This document shows positions 8,408 to 18,325 of a stretch of 64,000 bases of DNA, piece after piece. A model generated the notes under the pieces. It saw only the letters and a list, made by a program, of their open reading frames with translations. It was not told the DNA's origin and did not search any database. Source of the stretch: Pseudonocardia endophytica (GTDB lineage Bacteria > Actinomycetota > Actinomycetes > Mycobacteriales > Pseudonocardiaceae). The stretch lies in the NCBI RefSeq assembly GCF_004339565.1, contig NZ_SMFZ01000001.1:1302001-1366000 (forward strand), read 5' to 3'. Positions within the stretch are counted from its first letter, which is position 1. Every line of letters starts with the position of its first letter. The position numbers were made by a program, and so were the translations under genes.

Positions 8408-9523
8408 TCACGTCCCCTGCCCGACCGTCTCCGCCACCAGCGCCTCACGCAGCGCCTCCAGCACACCGTCGGCCGTCCCGCCCAGCTCAGCGCCCGCGGC
8501 GCCGCGGTGCCCGCCCCCGCCCAGCCGCCGCGCGACCGCGGAGAGATCGGGGCGGCCGGTACCGCGCAGTGAGACCGACCACGTCCCGTCCTGGCACTCG
8601 GTGAGCAGTGCCGCGACGCCATGGCCGGCCGTGGCCGCCAGCTGGCCCATCACGGAGCCGACCTGCTCACCGAACCGGCCCGCCGTCGCGGCGTCCACCC
8701 TGGCCCAGACGAGCCCGGCGCCTGCGACCGCGTCCGGCTCGCGGTGCGCGCCGGCCAGGATCGTCGCGAGCGCGGCGAGCCACCCGAACGGCCGGTCGCC
8801 GTTCAGGCCCCGCATCAGCGACGCCGGCTCGGCCCCCGCCTCGACGAGCTCGGCCGCGAGCCGCAACGTCGGGGCGCCGCCTGCCCGCAACCCGCCGGTG
8901 TCGGTGTACAGGCCGGCGAACAGGGCGCTGGCCTGGTTGGCGTCCAGCGGCTCCCCGAGCTCGGCCAGCACCTGCCGGACGAGCGTGACGGTCGCCGGCG
9001 CCGTCGGGTCGACGAACTGGTGGGTGCCGAACGGGACGAACGAGACATGGTGGTCGATGACGAGCGACGCGCCCGCCGTGTCCAGGCGGTCGGCCAGCGA
9101 TCCGAGGCGGCGGCGCTCCGACGCGTCGCAGCAGACCAGGAGGTCCGGCGAGGGCGGGGCGTCAGCCGCGTGTACGACGATCCCGTCCGGGTCGAGCGTG
9201 CGCAGCCGGTCCGCGATCGGCCCCGGGTCCCCGACCGCGACCACCGCGGGAACGCCGCGCCTGCGCATCGCCGTCGCGACCGATACCGCGCAGCCGAGCG
9301 TGTCCGGGTCCGGCCCGACATGGCCGAGGACGAGCACGTCCGACGCGTCTCGCAGCAGCGCGGCGGCGCCGCCCGCGTCCACCGCTCCCGGATCCGGGCG
9401 CATCTCGGACCAACCCCCGTCAGTCGCGACCGGTGCTCCCGGCCACCAGGGCTCACCCCGCCCTGCGGCGGCCGCATCCGGTTCCGGCGAGGATAGCGCC
9501 TCCGGCGTGGTCGCACCGGCCAT
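8408..9523 (-). CDS. nrnA: DHH-family oligoribonuclease / pAp phosphatase NrnA
   Basis: NrnA degrades nano-RNA and linear dinucleotides and dephosphorylates 3'-phosphoadenosine 5'-phosphate. The 371-residue protein has the DHH motif VIDHHVSF, metal-binding motifs GHVGPDPDTLG and DLLVCCDASE, and the DHHA1 signature GGGGHRGAAGAE near the C-terminus. The start is ATG 9523, 16 nt after the rbfA stop. The first 45 residues are polar, variable and not part of the fold. The rbfA-nrnA order matches mycobacteria and Streptomyces, where nrnA processes signalling dinucleotides and RNA fragments. Confidence 0.93.
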   Translation of the reverse strand: MAGATTPEALSSPEPDAAAAGRGEPWWPGAPVATDGGWSEMRPDPGAVDAGGAAALLRDASDVLVLGHVGPDPDTLGCAVSVATAMRRRGVPAVVAVGDPGPIADRLRTLDPDGIVVHAADAPPSPDLLVCCDASERRRLGSLADRLDTAGASLVIDHHVSFVPFGTHQFVDPTAPATVTLVRQVLAELGEPLDANQASALFAGLYTDTGGLRAGGAPTLRLAAELVEAGAEPASLMRGLNGDRPFGWLAALATILAGAHREPDAVAGAGLVWARVDAATAGRFGEQVGSVMGQLAATAGHGVAALLTECQDGTWSVSLRGTGRPDLSAVARRLGGGGHRGAAGAELGGTADGVLEALREALVAETVGQGT

Positions 9524-9539
9524 GTGACGCAGCCCCTGT

Positions 9540-9992
9540 TCAGTCCAGGTCGGCTGCGTCCTCACGCGGGGCGCGGTACGGGTCGGCGTCGCCCGCGGGC
9601 GTTGCGCCCGCCGCCAGACGCGCGACCTCGGCGTCGGACTCCCTGGTACGGGCCAGCAGCTCCTCCATCCGGCGGGCCTCGTCCGGCACCTCGTCGGCGA
9701 CGAACGCGAGGCTCGGCGTGTGCCGGATGCCGGTCTGCTGACCGACCCGGCTGCGCAGGACGCCGGTGGCGCTGGCCAACGCCGCGGCCGCGCCGGCCGC
9801 GTCCGGCGCGGCGTCCACCGAGGACCCGAGCACCGTGTAGAACACGGTGGCCTCACGGAGGTCACCGGTCACGCGGGCGTCGGTGATCGTCACCATGGAC
9901 AGCCGCGGATCCTTGACCTCGTGCTCGAGTGCCTCCGCGACGATCTGCGAGATCCGCTTCGCCAGCTTGCGGGCGCGCGCGTGGTCGACCAT
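9540..9992 (-). CDS. rbfA: 30S ribosome-binding factor RbfA
   Basis: RbfA is a KH-like maturation factor that binds the small subunit at the 5' end helix of 16S rRNA during assembly. The 150-residue protein has the usual N-terminus ([30 protein letters not shown]), the core [20 protein letters not shown], and a C-terminal [23 protein letters not shown] variable acidic tail follows. It sits in the conserved infB-DUF503-rbfA-nrnA order. The start is near 9992 after a GGAGG-like site. Confidence 0.95.
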   Translation of the reverse strand: MVDHARARKLAKRISQIVAEALEHEVKDPRLSMVTITDARVTGDLREATVFYTVLGSSVDAAPDAAGAAAALASATGVLRSRVGQQTGIRHTPSLAFVADEVPDEARRMEELLARTRESDAEVARLAAGATPAGDADPYRAPREDAADLD

Positions 9993-10039
9993 GTAGTTCC
10001 CTCCTCAGTACCGATGCGCAGCTCCGGCAGGCTCCGTGC

Positions 10040-10330
10040 TCAGTCCTCCGGCCCGAGCATCCGGTGCCGCACCGACAGCAGCTCCAGCTCGGGGCGGGCG
10101 GCGACCAGCCGCTCGCACCGTTCCAGCAACGCCGTCACGTGCCCGGCGTCGGCGGCGACGCAGCTGACACCGAGCAGCGCCCTGCGGTGCAGGTCGAGGT
10201 GTCCGGCCTCGGCGGCGGCCACCTCGAAGCGACGAAGGTCGGCCAGCACCGGCCGGACGACCGCCCTCTTCTGCTTCAACGACCGCACGTCGCCGAGCAG
10301 GACGTCACACTCCAGCGCGCCCACGAACAC
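10040..10330 (-). CDS. DUF503 (YlxP-like) small protein
   Basis: This 96-residue protein has the DUF503 pattern: an N-terminal FVGALECDVLLGDVRSLKQKRAVVRPVLADLRR and a ferredoxin-like alpha/beta core. YlxP-type proteins sit between infB and rbfA in many bacteria and are thought to help ribosome biogenesis, but the molecular role is not settled. GTG 10330 or GTG 10324 could start translation. The longer open frame upstream is not conserved in character. Confidence 0.88.
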   Translation of the reverse strand: MFVGALECDVLLGDVRSLKQKRAVVRPVLADLRRFEVAAAEAGHLDLHRRALLGVSCVAADAGHVTALLERCERLVAARPELELLSVRHRMLGPED

Positions 10331-10407
10331 GCACCCAGCCTGACACGCCCCGGCTCCGGGCCACCACCAGGTCGGCGGTACCTCCGGAGCCGGGACGCTC
10401 GGACGGA

Positions 10408-13400
10408 TCAGGCGCGCGGCTTCTCGCGCATCTCGAACGTCTCGATCACGTCTCCGACCTTGATGTCGGAGTAGCTCCCGAGCGTCAGACCGCACTCGTA
10501 GCCCTCGCGGACCTCGACCACGTCGTCCTTGAACCGCCGTAGCGAGCTGACCGGCAGGTTCTCGTGGATCACCGTCGAGTCCCGCATGAGACGGGCGCGG
10601 GCGTTGCGGCGGATCTCGCCACCCATGACCAGGCAGCCGGCGATCGTGCCGAACTTGGAGGACTTGAAGACCTCGCGGACCTCCGCCCGTCCGAGCTCGA
10701 CCTCCTCGTACTCCGGCTTGAGCATGCCCTTCAGGGCCTGCTCGATCTCCTCGATCGCCTGGTAGATCACCGAGTAGTAGCGGATCTCCACGCCCTCGCG
10801 GTTGGCCAGCTCCGTGGCCTTGCCCTCGGCACGGACGTTGAAGCCCATGACGATGACGTTGTCCGCGATGGCGAGGTTGATGTCGCCCTCGGTGATGCCG
10901 CCGACGCCGCGGTGGATCACCCGGAGCTCGACGTCCTCGCCCACGTCCAGCTTCATCAGGGCGTCCTCGAGTGCCTCGACGGTACCCGAGTTGTCACCCT
11001 TGATGATCAGGTTGAGGGTGTTCGTCTCCTTCAGCGCGGCGTCCAGATCCTCCAGGCTGACGCGCTTGCGACGGCTCGCCAGCTCGGCGTTGCGCTCACG
11101 CGCGCGCCGACGGTCGGCGATCTGGCGGGCCACCCGGTCCTCGTCGACGACGAGGAACGTGTCGCCCGCACCCGGCACCGACGTCAGGCCGATGACCTGC
11201 ACGGGCCGCGACGGGAGGGCCTCCTCCACGTCGTTGCCGAGCTCGTCGATCATCCGCCGGACACGGCCGGACGCGTCGCCCGCGACGACCGAGTCCCCGA
11301 CGCGGAGCGTGCCGCGCTGGACCAGGACCGTCGCGACCGGGCCGCGGCCGCGGTCCAGGTGACCCTCGATCGTGACGCCCTGGGCGTCCATGTCGGGGTT
11401 CGCCCGCAGATCCAGCGACGCGTCCGCGGTCAGGACGATCGCCTCGAGCAGCTGCTCGATGTTGGTCCCCTGGCGTGCCGAGATGTCGACGAACATCGTC
11501 TCGCCGCCGTACTCCTCGGCCACCAGGTTGTACTCGGTCAGCTGCTGGCGGACCTTCTGCGGGTTGGCGCCCTCGACATCGATCTTGTTCACCGCGACCA
11601 CGATCGGCAGGTCGGCCGCCTGGGCGTGGTTGATCGACTCCACGGTCTGGGGCATCACGCCGTCGTCCGCCGCCACCACGATGACCGCGATGTCGGTGGC
11701 CTTCGCACCGCGGGCACGCATGGCGGTGAACGCCTCGTGACCCGGGGTGTCGATGAACGTGATCTCCCGCTCGTTGCCGTCGACCTCGGTCTCGACCTGG
11801 TAGGCGCCGATGTGCTGGGTGATGCCGCCGGCCTCGCCCTCGCGGACGTTGGTCTTGCGGATCGTGTCCAGCAGTCGCGTCTTACCGTGGTCGACGTGAC
11901 CCATGATGGTCACCACCGGCGGACGGGCCGCCAGGGCGTCCTCGTCACCCGGATCACCGAAGTCGATGTCGAAGGACTCGAGCAGCGCCCGGTCCTCCTC
12001 CTCCGGGCTGACGACCTGGATGTTGTAGTTCATCTCCTGGCCGAGCAGCTCGAGGATCTCGTCCGAGACCGACGCCGTCGCCGTGATCATCTCGCCCAGG
12101 TGGAACAGCACCTGGACCAGCGACGCCGGGTTGGCGTTGATCTTCTCGGCGAAGTCGGTGAGCGACGAACCGCGCGGGAGCCGGATCGTCTCGCCGCCGC
12201 CCTTGGGCAGACGGACGCCGCCGACCGACGGCGCCTGCATGGCGTCGTACTCCTGCCGCTTCTGCCGCTTCGACTTGCGACCCCGCCGCGCCGGACCGCC
12301 GGGACGGCCGAACGCACCCGCGGCACCGCCGCGGCCACGCGCGCCGCCACCACCCGGGCGACCGCGGAAGCCACCGCCTGCGGGCGGAGCACCGCCGCCA
12401 CCGGGACCACCGCCGCCACCGGGGCGGAAGCCACCGCCGCCGCCACCGGGACCACCGCGACCGCCACCGGGACCACCGCGACCGCCACCGGGACCGCCAC
12501 GGCCGCCACCGGGACCACCGCGACCGCCGCCGGGGCCACCGCCGCCGGGACGTCCCGCGGCCGGACGCGCGGGCATCATGCCCGGGTTCGGACGCGGAGG
12601 CATGTTGCCGGGCGACGGACGCGGACCACCGCGGCCGGCCTCACCGCCGGGACGCTGGGCGGGACGCGGAGGCGCCTGACCACCCTGCGCCGCCGGAGCG
12701 GCCGGCTGACCACCCTGACCGCCCTGACCACCCTGACCACCCTGGCCGCCGCCCTGGTTGCCGCCGCCCTGCTGGGCGGGCGGACCGGGGCGGGGCGCGG
12801 ACGGCCGCGGCGGGGCGCCCTGGCCGACACCGAACGGGTTGTTGCCGACGCGCGGCTGGCGCGGGCCGGGCTTGGGTCCGGCCGGACGCGTGGCCGACGA
12901 GTCGGACCCACCGCCGGACGGCCGCTGACGGTCGCCGTCCTGACCCGGACGGGCCTGACCACGGTCGCCGGACGGCTCCTGCTCGTTCGAACCGGGGCGC
13001 GGGCCGGGCTTCGGCGCGCCGGGACGCTCCTGGCCCGGAGCCGGAGCGGCCGGACGCTGCTGCTCCGGCGCGGGGGCCGGAGCGGCACTGGCCGCCGGGG
13101 CGGCCGGGGTCTCCGGAGCCGCGGGCGCCGGGGCCTGCGGACGCGGACCGGGCTTCGGCGCTCCGCCGGGGCCGGGCTTCGGCGCGCCGGGCGTCGGGCC
13201 GGGCTTGGGCGCGCCGCCGGACGGACCGGGCTTCGGCGTCGGACGGGACGGCGACGGCGCGCCGCTCCCGCCGGTGCGACGCGGGGCCGGGCCGCCGCCA
13301 CGGGGGCGCTCGCCACCCGGGACGCCACGGCGCTGACCGTTGCCGTTGCCGGACGAGGAACCGCCGCCTGCCATCGCGTCGCGCAGCTTGCGCGCGACGG

Positions 13401-13524
13401 GGGCCTCGACGGTGGAGGACGGGGACTTCACGAACTCCCCGAGGTCCTGGAGCTTGCTCAGGACCTGCTTGCTGCTGACGCCGAGCTCCTTGGCGAGCTC
13501 ATGGACGCGGGCCTTGCCTGCCAC
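10408..13524 (-). CDS. infB: Translation initiation factor IF-2
   Basis: IF-2 is the GTPase that places fMet-tRNA on the 30S subunit and promotes subunit joining. At 1038 residues it has an N-terminal IF2_N helix bundle (1-55). About 370 residues of Pro/Gly/Ala-rich low complexity follow, including four tandem copies of the heptad GGPGGGR encoded by a 21-bp repeat near 12440-12540. The G domain starts near residue 530, with GHVDHGKT, the G2/G3 region ending [12 protein letters not shown] and SARQGTN. Domains II-IV complete it. The start GTG 13524 has a GGAG site. The long disordered linker is typical of high-GC actinobacteria. Confidence 0.98.
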   Translation of the reverse strand: MAGKARVHELAKELGVSSKQVLSKLQDLGEFVKSPSSTVEAPVARKLRDAMAGGGSSSGNGNGQRRGVPGGERPRGGGPAPRRTGGSGAPSPSRPTPKPGPSGGAPKPGPTPGAPKPGPGGAPKPGPRPQAPAPAAPETPAAPAASAAPAPAPEQQRPAAPAPGQERPGAPKPGPRPGSNEQEPSGDRGQARPGQDGDRQRPSGGGSDSSATRPAGPKPGPRQPRVGNNPFGVGQGAPPRPSAPRPGPPAQQGGGNQGGGQGGQGGQGGQGGQPAAPAAQGGQAPPRPAQRPGGEAGRGGPRPSPGNMPPRPNPGMMPARPAAGRPGGGGPGGGRGGPGGGRGGPGGGRGGPGGGRGGPGGGGGGFRPGGGGGPGGGGAPPAGGGFRGRPGGGGARGRGGAAGAFGRPGGPARRGRKSKRQKRQEYDAMQAPSVGGVRLPKGGGETIRLPRGSSLTDFAEKINANPASLVQVLFHLGEMITATASVSDEILELLGQEMNYNIQVVSPEEEDRALLESFDIDFGDPGDEDALAARPPVVTIMGHVDHGKTRLLDTIRKTNVREGEAGGITQHIGAYQVETEVDGNEREITFIDTPGHEAFTAMRARGAKATDIAVIVVAADDGVMPQTVESINHAQAADLPIVVAVNKIDVEGANPQKVRQQLTEYNLVAEEYGGETMFVDISARQGTNIEQLLEAIVLTADASLDLRANPDMDAQGVTIEGHLDRGRGPVATVLVQRGTLRVGDSVVAGDASGRVRRMIDELGNDVEEALPSRPVQVIGLTSVPGAGDTFLVVDEDRVARQIADRRRARERNAELASRRKRVSLEDLDAALKETNTLNLIIKGDNSGTVEALEDALMKLDVGEDVELRVIHRGVGGITEGDINLAIADNVIVMGFNVRAEGKATELANREGVEIRYYSVIYQAIEEIEQALKGMLKPEYEEVELGRAEVREVFKSSKFGTIAGCLVMGGEIRRNARARLMRDSTVIHENLPVSSLRRFKDDVVEVREGYECGLTLGSYSDIKVGDVIETFEMREKPRA

Positions 13525-13620
13525 TGATCTCCTTGTTCGTACTCGGAGGTCGGGCGGCGGACCCGCACGACCTCTGGCCTAGTGACGAAGCACGTTCATG
13601 GTGCGATCTTCACTGCTGGC

Positions 13621-14031
13621 TCATGACTGGTCGACCGTGCTCTCTTCCGGTGTCGGACCCGGGGTTCCCCGGCTCCGGGTGATGCTGTGGCCCCCATCCT
13701 GCCGGGGGCCTTCTCCGTCCTGCAGCCGGGCCCGCACCTCGGTGGCGTCCAACGGTCCCGGCACGCGCAGCGCGCGGGTGAACGCCGAGCGACGCTCGGC
13801 CCGATCGAGGCACCGCCGCACCGGGTGCAACCAGGCACCCCGTCCGGGGAGGCGTCGGCGCGGATCCGGGACCAGGCGCCCCTTCACCGCGACCACACGC
13901 AACAGATCGGTGGCCAGCTCCCGGCTCCGGCATCCCACACATGTCCGGACGGGAGCCGTTCGGGTGTACGGGAGTTCCGGCCGCCGACGGCGGACCTTCA
14001 CCGAGTGTAGCGCAGAAGGGTCGCTTCCCAC
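13621..14031 (-). CDS. ylxR: YlxR-family RNA-binding protein
   Basis: YlxR (DUF448) proteins are small nucleic-acid-binding proteins between nusA and infB, proposed to act as a global regulator or to bind RNase P. This one has the diagnostic RTCVGCR box and GRGAWLHPVRRCLDRA. GTG 14031 immediately follows the nusA TGA, suggesting translational coupling. The 136-residue frame includes about 25 non-conserved N-terminal residues and a polar C-terminal tail, so the true start could be slightly internal. Confidence 0.9.
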   Translation of the reverse strand: MGSDPSALHSVKVRRRRPELPYTRTAPVRTCVGCRSRELATDLLRVVAVKGRLVPDPRRRLPGRGAWLHPVRRCLDRAERRSAFTRALRVPGPLDATEVRARLQDGEGPRQDGGHSITRSRGTPGPTPEESTVDQS

Positions 14032-15078
14032 TCAGGCGACCGGCTCCGTCGGGGAGCTGTCGTCCGGCGACGGCGCGGTCTGCGACGTGCGCGGGTCGGC
14101 GTCGCTGCGGATGTCGATCTTCCAGCCGGTCAGCCGGGCGGCGAGACGGGCGTTCTGCCCCTCCTTGCCGATGGCCAGCGACAGCTGGAAGTCCGGGACG
14201 ACGACGCGGGCGATCCGCGCGCGCTCGTCGAGCACCGTCACCGACACGACCTTGGACGGCGACAGTGCATTGCCGACGAACTCGGCCGGGTCGTCGGACC
14301 AGTCGATGATGTCGATCTTCTCGCCGAGCAGCTCGCTCATCACGCCGCGCACCCGCGCTCCCATCGGGCCGATGCACGCGCCCTTCGCGTTCAGGCCGGA
14401 CCGGGTCGAGCGCACCGCGATCTTGGAGCGGAACCCGGCCTCGCGCGCGACCGACACGATCTCGACCGACCCGTCGTTCAGCTCGGGCACCTCGAGCGCG
14501 AACAGCTTGCGCACCAGGTTCGGGTGCGTGCGGGACAGCGTGATCTGCGTCCCGCGCGAGCCGCGGTTGACACCGATCACGTAGCAGCGCAGGCGTTCCC
14601 CGTGCCGGTAGGTCTCACCGGGCACCTGCTCGGCCGCGGGCAGCACGCCCTCGGTCTGGCCGCCCAGCGAGACGACGACGGTGCCTCTCGCGTTCGCCCT
14701 GGCGTCGCGCTGGACCATGCCGGCGACGATCTCGCCCTCCTTCGTGGCGAACTCGCCGTAGGTGCGCTCGTGCTCGGCGTCGCGCAGGCGCTGCAGGATC
14801 ACCTGACGGGCGGTGGTCGCGGCGATCCGGCCGAAGCCCTCCGGGGTGTCGTCGAACTCCGGCCCGGGGGTGCCGTCCTCGGACGCGTCGGAGGAGTCAC
14901 GGGCCATCACGCGCACGACGCCGGTCTTGCGGTCGATGTCGATCCGCGCGTCGTCGTGGTGGCCGTCGGAGTGCTTGTACGCGGTGAGCAGGGCGGTCTC
15001 GATCGCCTCGATGACCGTCTCGAACGGGATGTCCTTGTCCTGCTCGATCGCCCGCAGCGCCGGGATGTCGACGTTCAT
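14032..15078 (-). CDS. nusA: Transcription termination/antitermination factor NusA
   Basis: NusA binds RNA polymerase and nascent RNA and controls pausing, termination and antitermination. The 348-residue actinobacterial form has the N-terminal domain ([20 protein letters not shown]), then S1 (near [16 protein letters not shown]) and two KH domains ([17 protein letters not shown]-like and [21 protein letters not shown]). It lacks the C-terminal acidic repeats found in E. coli NusA. ATG 15078 overlaps the rimP stop (ATGA). The gene ends directly before ylxR. Confidence 0.97.
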   Translation of the reverse strand: MNVDIPALRAIEQDKDIPFETVIEAIETALLTAYKHSDGHHDDARIDIDRKTGVVRVMARDSSDASEDGTPGPEFDDTPEGFGRIAATTARQVILQRLRDAEHERTYGEFATKEGEIVAGMVQRDARANARGTVVVSLGGQTEGVLPAAEQVPGETYRHGERLRCYVIGVNRGSRGTQITLSRTHPNLVRKLFALEVPELNDGSVEIVSVAREAGFRSKIAVRSTRSGLNAKGACIGPMGARVRGVMSELLGEKIDIIDWSDDPAEFVGNALSPSKVVSVTVLDERARIARVVVPDFQLSLAIGKEGQNARLAARLTGWKIDIRSDADPRTSQTAPSPDDSSPTEPVA

Positions 15079-15635
15079 CGGTCCTCCTCCCCGTTCGCCG
15101 AGGTCCCGGAGCTCGGGTCGAGCAGGGCGACCTCGGCCTTCGGGGGGTCCCGGAACTCCACCTCGACGCGGGCGCCCGCGATCTCGCCGTAGCCGAGGTC
15201 GCGCAGCTCCGGCCGCTTGCCGGTGGTCGCGACCCGGACACCGTCGTCGTCCGCGCGCCCGACCCGGGCGGTCAGCTCGGAGCCGTCGGTCAGGCGGATC
15301 GAGGCCAGCCGCAGCCAGGCGCGCCGCCAGTGCCGCGGCCGGGTCAGCGGCCGGTCGACGCCCGGCGAGGTGACCTCGAGCGTGTACGAGCCGCCGATCA
15401 GGTGCTCGTGGCCGTCCAGCTCGGCGGCGGCCGAGCGGCTCAGCTGCGCGACGTCGTCGAGCCCGACGTTCTCCGTCGGCGCGTCGTCCGGGCGGTCCAC
15501 CACCACGGTCACCGCGTGCCGTCGCCCGGCGGCGCGGACCTCGACCGCGTCCAGCTCGAAACCGGCGGCCGTGACGACCGGTTCCAGTACGCCGCGCAGC
15601 TGCCCGGTGAGCCGCTCGGTGTCCGGGCTCGGCAT
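15075..15635 (-). CDS. rimP: Ribosome maturation factor RimP
   Basis: RimP is needed for assembly of the 30S head. The 186-residue protein shows the RimP_N core ([26 protein letters not shown]) with the signature [23 protein letters not shown], then an SH3-like C-terminal domain. It is the first gene of the rimP-nusA-ylxR-infB operon and overlaps nusA by 4 nt. The intergenic stretch upstream (15636-15802) separates it from a divergent lipoprotein gene and presumably carries the operon promoter. Confidence 0.95.
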   Translation of the reverse strand: MPSPDTERLTGQLRGVLEPVVTAAGFELDAVEVRAAGRRHAVTVVVDRPDDAPTENVGLDDVAQLSRSAAAELDGHEHLIGGSYTLEVTSPGVDRPLTRPRHWRRAWLRLASIRLTDGSELTARVGRADDDGVRVATTGKRPELRDLGYGEIAGARVEVEFRDPPKAEVALLDPSSGTSANGEEDR

Positions 15636-15802
15636 CGGATTCTCCTCGTCTTTCTGGCCCGTCAGGGGATCGCCGGTGCCGCGCGGACACGCAGGACGAC
15701 CGGCCGGTCAGCGTAGCGCGTCGGCCCGCGGGTGATCCGGGTGCTCCGGCGTGGAGGAGGTCCGGCTCCCGGGCCGCGGGGCGGCTGGCAGGATGACCGG
15801 AC

Positions 15803-16282
15803 GTGAGGGACCGGATGCGCCATGTATCGGGCACCGCGCTGTCCCGGCGCAGGATGCTCGCGGCCTGCGCCGGCGTCGTCGCACTCCCCCCGGTGCTGGC
15901 CTCCTGCACGTCCGGCACCGGCTCCGACGACGGCGACCCGGCCGCCCTGCTCGCACTCGCCGACCAGGCACGTGCGGACGCGGCGCTCGTCGTCGCCGCG
16001 GTGACCGCCGACCCGGGACTGTCCGGGCGCCTCGAGCCGCTGCGTGCCGCGCGGATCGCCCACGCGGGCGCGCTGGACACCGCAGGCGGGCGCACCACGC
16101 CACCGCCGGAGACGGTGTCCGGGGCGGCGCCGCAGAACGTCGACCTGGGGCGGATCCGGGACGCGGTGACCGCGTCGGCCCGCTCCGCCGCGCAGGCCGT
16201 CGCCGGCACGTCGGTGTCCCGGGTGGGGCTGGTGGCCGAGGTCGCGGCGTGCTGCGCCGCCTATGCGACGGTGCTGACATGA
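15803..16282 (+). CDS. Tat-type lipoprotein of unknown function
   Basis: This 159-residue exported protein has a twin-arginine signal ([15 protein letters not shown]) and a lipobox ending LASC, with the lipidated Cys at residue 35. The mature part is Ala-rich and helical. It is followed by a DUF4439 ferritin-like gene, a pairing seen in related actinobacteria, so the two probably act together at or near the membrane. The function is unknown. Starts at GTG 15803 or ATG 15815 both fit. Its stop codon lies in the first copy of a 17-bp tandem repeat. Confidence 0.75.
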   Translation: MRDRMRHVSGTALSRRRMLAACAGVVALPPVLASCTSGTGSDDGDPAALLALADQARADAALVVAAVTADPGLSGRLEPLRAARIAHAGALDTAGGRTTPPPETVSGAAPQNVDLGRIRDAVTASARSAAQAVAGTSVSRVGLVAEVAACCAAYATVLT

Positions 16283-16314
16283 CGACGGTGCTGACATGAC
16301 GATGGTGCTGACAT
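16265..16314 (+). repeat. 17-bp tandem triplication at a gene junction
   Basis: Three consecutive copies of GACGACGGTGCTGACAT (the first lacks one base, the third has one substitution) span the junction between the lipoprotein and DUF4439 genes. Each copy ends ACATGA, so each carries its own overlapping ATGA stop/start. The lipoprotein uses the first TGA (16280-16282) and the DUF4439 gene uses the third ATG (16313). Because 17 is not a multiple of three, the extra copies break the original 4-nt overlap. Confidence 0.85.
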
Positions 16315-16783
16315 GAACCCGGCTCAGGACCAGGGTGACGACTCGGGGATCACCGACGTCGCGGCGGAGGCGCTGCAACGGGCGCTCGCGAGCGAGCACG
16401 CCGCGATCTGGGCGTTCTCGTTGGCGACGGCGTTCGTGCCGCCGGACCAGGAGCCGCGCGTCCGCAGCGATCTCGAGGGGCACAAGCAACTGCGCAGCTT
16501 CGCGACCGCGCAGCTGTCCCAGATCGGCAAGCGGCCGGTCTCCGCGCAGCCGGCGTACTCGCCGCCGCAGCCGGTCGTCGACGCCGTGAGCGCCGGTGCA
16601 CTGCTGGTGGCGGCGGAGACGGACACGGTCGCGGCGTGGCGCTCGCTGCTGGAGCGGTCGACCTCGACCCAGCTGCGCGCGATCGGGCTGCGGGCGATGG
16701 TCGACTCGACCGGGCGCCTGACGTTCTGGCGCGGCGTGACCGACCGGTCCCCCGCCGTGCCGGTGTTCCCCGGCCGCGGCTGA
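16313..16783 (+). CDS. DUF4439 ferritin-like protein
   Basis: This 156-residue all-helical protein has the DUF4439 hallmarks: ALQRALASEHAAIWAFSLATAF and a second helix pair with AAETDTVAAWRSLLERS. The ferritin-like four-helix bundle carries acidic and His residues (SEHAA, GHKQ) that could bind metal, but no activity is known. It follows the Tat lipoprotein and is probably cotranscribed. It converges on the aminotransferase gene. Confidence 0.82.
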   Translation: MNPAQDQGDDSGITDVAAEALQRALASEHAAIWAFSLATAFVPPDQEPRVRSDLEGHKQLRSFATAQLSQIGKRPVSAQPAYSPPQPVVDAVSAGALLVAAETDTVAAWRSLLERSTSTQLRAIGLRAMVDSTGRLTFWRGVTDRSPAVPVFPGRG

Positions 16784-16786
16784 GCG

Positions 16787-17824
16787 CTACCGGTCCTCGA
16801 TCGCACGCGCGGCGCGGTCGACGTCGTCGCCGGTGTTGGCGAGGTGGAACGACACCCGCGCCGCACCCGCCCGCGAGGCCACGACGAGCCCGGCGCCGGT
16901 CAGGCGTTCGGCCGCGCCCGGACGGTCCACGGCCACGATCGCCGACCCGGCGGGCGCCATGCCGAGCCGCTCGCGCAACGAGTCCGCCAGGCCCACGCAG
17001 TGCGCCCGCACCTGTTCCGCGTCCAGCCCGGCCAGCCACGGGAGCGTCACCGCGGCGCCGACCTGGCTGAGCCAGTCCGGGGACGTGTCCAGCCCGGCCG
17101 GACCGTCCGCGCGCGGCGGGCCGAGCGTGTACAGGTCGCCCCAGCGGTCCCGGTTGCCGTACCAGCCCGCGGCGTGCGGCACCGGCGTCCACGTCGGATC
17201 GGAGGTCCACGACGGGTGCAGTGCCAGCCAGGAGGAACCGCGCGGGCAGAGCAGCCACTTGTAGCCGGCGCCGACCACGGCGTCCGCCCAGTCCAGCCGC
17301 AGCGGCAGCCAGCCGGCCGCCTGCGTGACGTCGAGCAGCACGCGGGTGCCGCCGTCGTGGGCCGCCCGGAGCGCGTCGAGGTCCGCGATCCGCCCGTCGG
17401 CCGACTGCACGACCGACACAGCCACCAGGTCGTACGCCGGCGCGAGCTCGCCCAGCCGGTCCGGCGGGACCTCGGTCACGGTCACACCGCGGACCTGCAC
17501 CGCGAACGGGTGCGTGACGCTCCCGAACTCGCCCGCCACGACGAGGACGCGGGTGCCGTCCGGGACGCTCGCGGCGAGGAGCCCGACGAGCGCCGAGACC
17601 GTCGACCCGCAGGCCACGCGGTCGGCCGCGACACCGATGAGCGCGGCGAACCCGGCCCTGGCGGTCTCCACGGCGCCGTCGAACGACGGAGGACGGGCCC
17701 GGCCGGTCGCCCAGTCCGCGACGGCGTCGGCGACGGCCTCCGCCGCGACGGCGGGCGGGAGACCGATGCTGGCGGTGTTCAGATACCCGGGGCCTGCCCG
17801 GAAGTCCTGGCCGAACGCGCGCAC
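16787..17824 (-). CDS. Class V aminotransferase (cysteine-desulfurase / kynureninase-like)
   Basis: This 345-residue PLP enzyme of the NifS/class V fold begins GPGYLNTASIGLPPAVAAEA. It has a phosphate-binding region (CGSTVSALVGLLAAS), the cofactor Asp within LLDVTQAAGWLPL and the Schiff-base Lys in VVGAGYKWLLCPRG. Lack of the mobile Cys loop of true desulfurases argues against a Fe-S role, so an aminotransferase or lyase on a small amine is more likely. GTG 17824 is chosen because it begins the conserved region and lies only 25 bp from the divergent yjbQ-like start. The open frame further upstream overlaps that gene. Confidence 0.82.
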   Translation of the reverse strand: MRAFGQDFRAGPGYLNTASIGLPPAVAAEAVADAVADWATGRARPPSFDGAVETARAGFAALIGVAADRVACGSTVSALVGLLAASVPDGTRVLVVAGEFGSVTHPFAVQVRGVTVTEVPPDRLGELAPAYDLVAVSVVQSADGRIADLDALRAAHDGGTRVLLDVTQAAGWLPLRLDWADAVVGAGYKWLLCPRGSSWLALHPSWTSDPTWTPVPHAAGWYGNRDRWGDLYTLGPPRADGPAGLDTSPDWLSQVGAAVTLPWLAGLDAEQVRAHCVGLADSLRERLGMAPAGSAIVAVDRPGAAERLTGAGLVVASRAGAARVSFHLANTGDDVDRAARAIEDR

Positions 17825-17849
17825 GGCCTCGACGCTAGCCTCGGACGCC

Positions 17850-18269
17850 GTGTACAGCGAGCTGATCGAGGTCCGGACCGGGTCGTCGGAGACGGTGGTC
17901 GACCTGACGCGTGAGATCCAGGAGTACCTGCAGGACAAGGGTTCCTCGGTGAACGGCCTGCTCAACGTGTTCGTGCCGCACGCCACGGCCGGCGTCGCCG
18001 TGATCGAGACGGGGGCAGGCAGCGACACCGACCTCCTGGCCGCACTGCGCGACCTGCTGCCGGCCGACGACCGCTGGGGGCACCGGCACGGCAGCCCCGG
18101 GCACGGACGCGATCACGTGCTGCCGGCGATCGTCGCGCCATCGATGTCGATCCCGGTGATCGACGGGAGGCCCGCGCTGGGCACGTGGCAGTCGATCTGC
18201 CTGGTCGACACGAACGGCGACAACCCGACGCGCTCCGTGCGGTTGTCGCTCCTCACCGACGCACACTGA
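17850..18269 (+). CDS. YjbQ / UPF0047 family (secondary thiamine-phosphate synthase-like) protein
   Basis: This 139-residue protein has the family signatures NVFVPHATAGVAVIE, then HRHGSPGHGRDHVLPAIVAPSMSIPV and LGTWQSICLVDTNG. The conserved His residues form the presumed metal or phosphate site. E. coli YjbQ has weak thiamine-phosphate synthase activity, and the real role is unclear. GTG 17850 has TAGCCT (17836-17841) 8 nt upstream and no Shine-Dalgarno, so a leaderless transcript is likely. Only 25 bp separate it from the divergent aminotransferase start. Confidence 0.88.
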   Translation: MYSELIEVRTGSSETVVDLTREIQEYLQDKGSSVNGLLNVFVPHATAGVAVIETGAGSDTDLLAALRDLLPADDRWGHRHGSPGHGRDHVLPAIVAPSMSIPVIDGRPALGTWQSICLVDTNGDNPTRSVRLSLLTDAH

Positions 18270-18325
18270 ACGCGGACGACACGTCGCTGAGAAAGCGTCC
18301 GGACCCCCCGTTTACTCTGTGGACC

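Noticed and set aside
10564-13527. A 987-codon open frame opposite infB
   Set aside because: It is the antisense of the repetitive, GC-rich infB gene. Its product is periodic and has no recognisable domain, while infB is unambiguous.
16787-17824. True cysteine desulfurase (NifS/SufS)
   Set aside because: The class V fold and Lys are present, but the active-site Cys loop and neighbouring Fe-S genes are absent.
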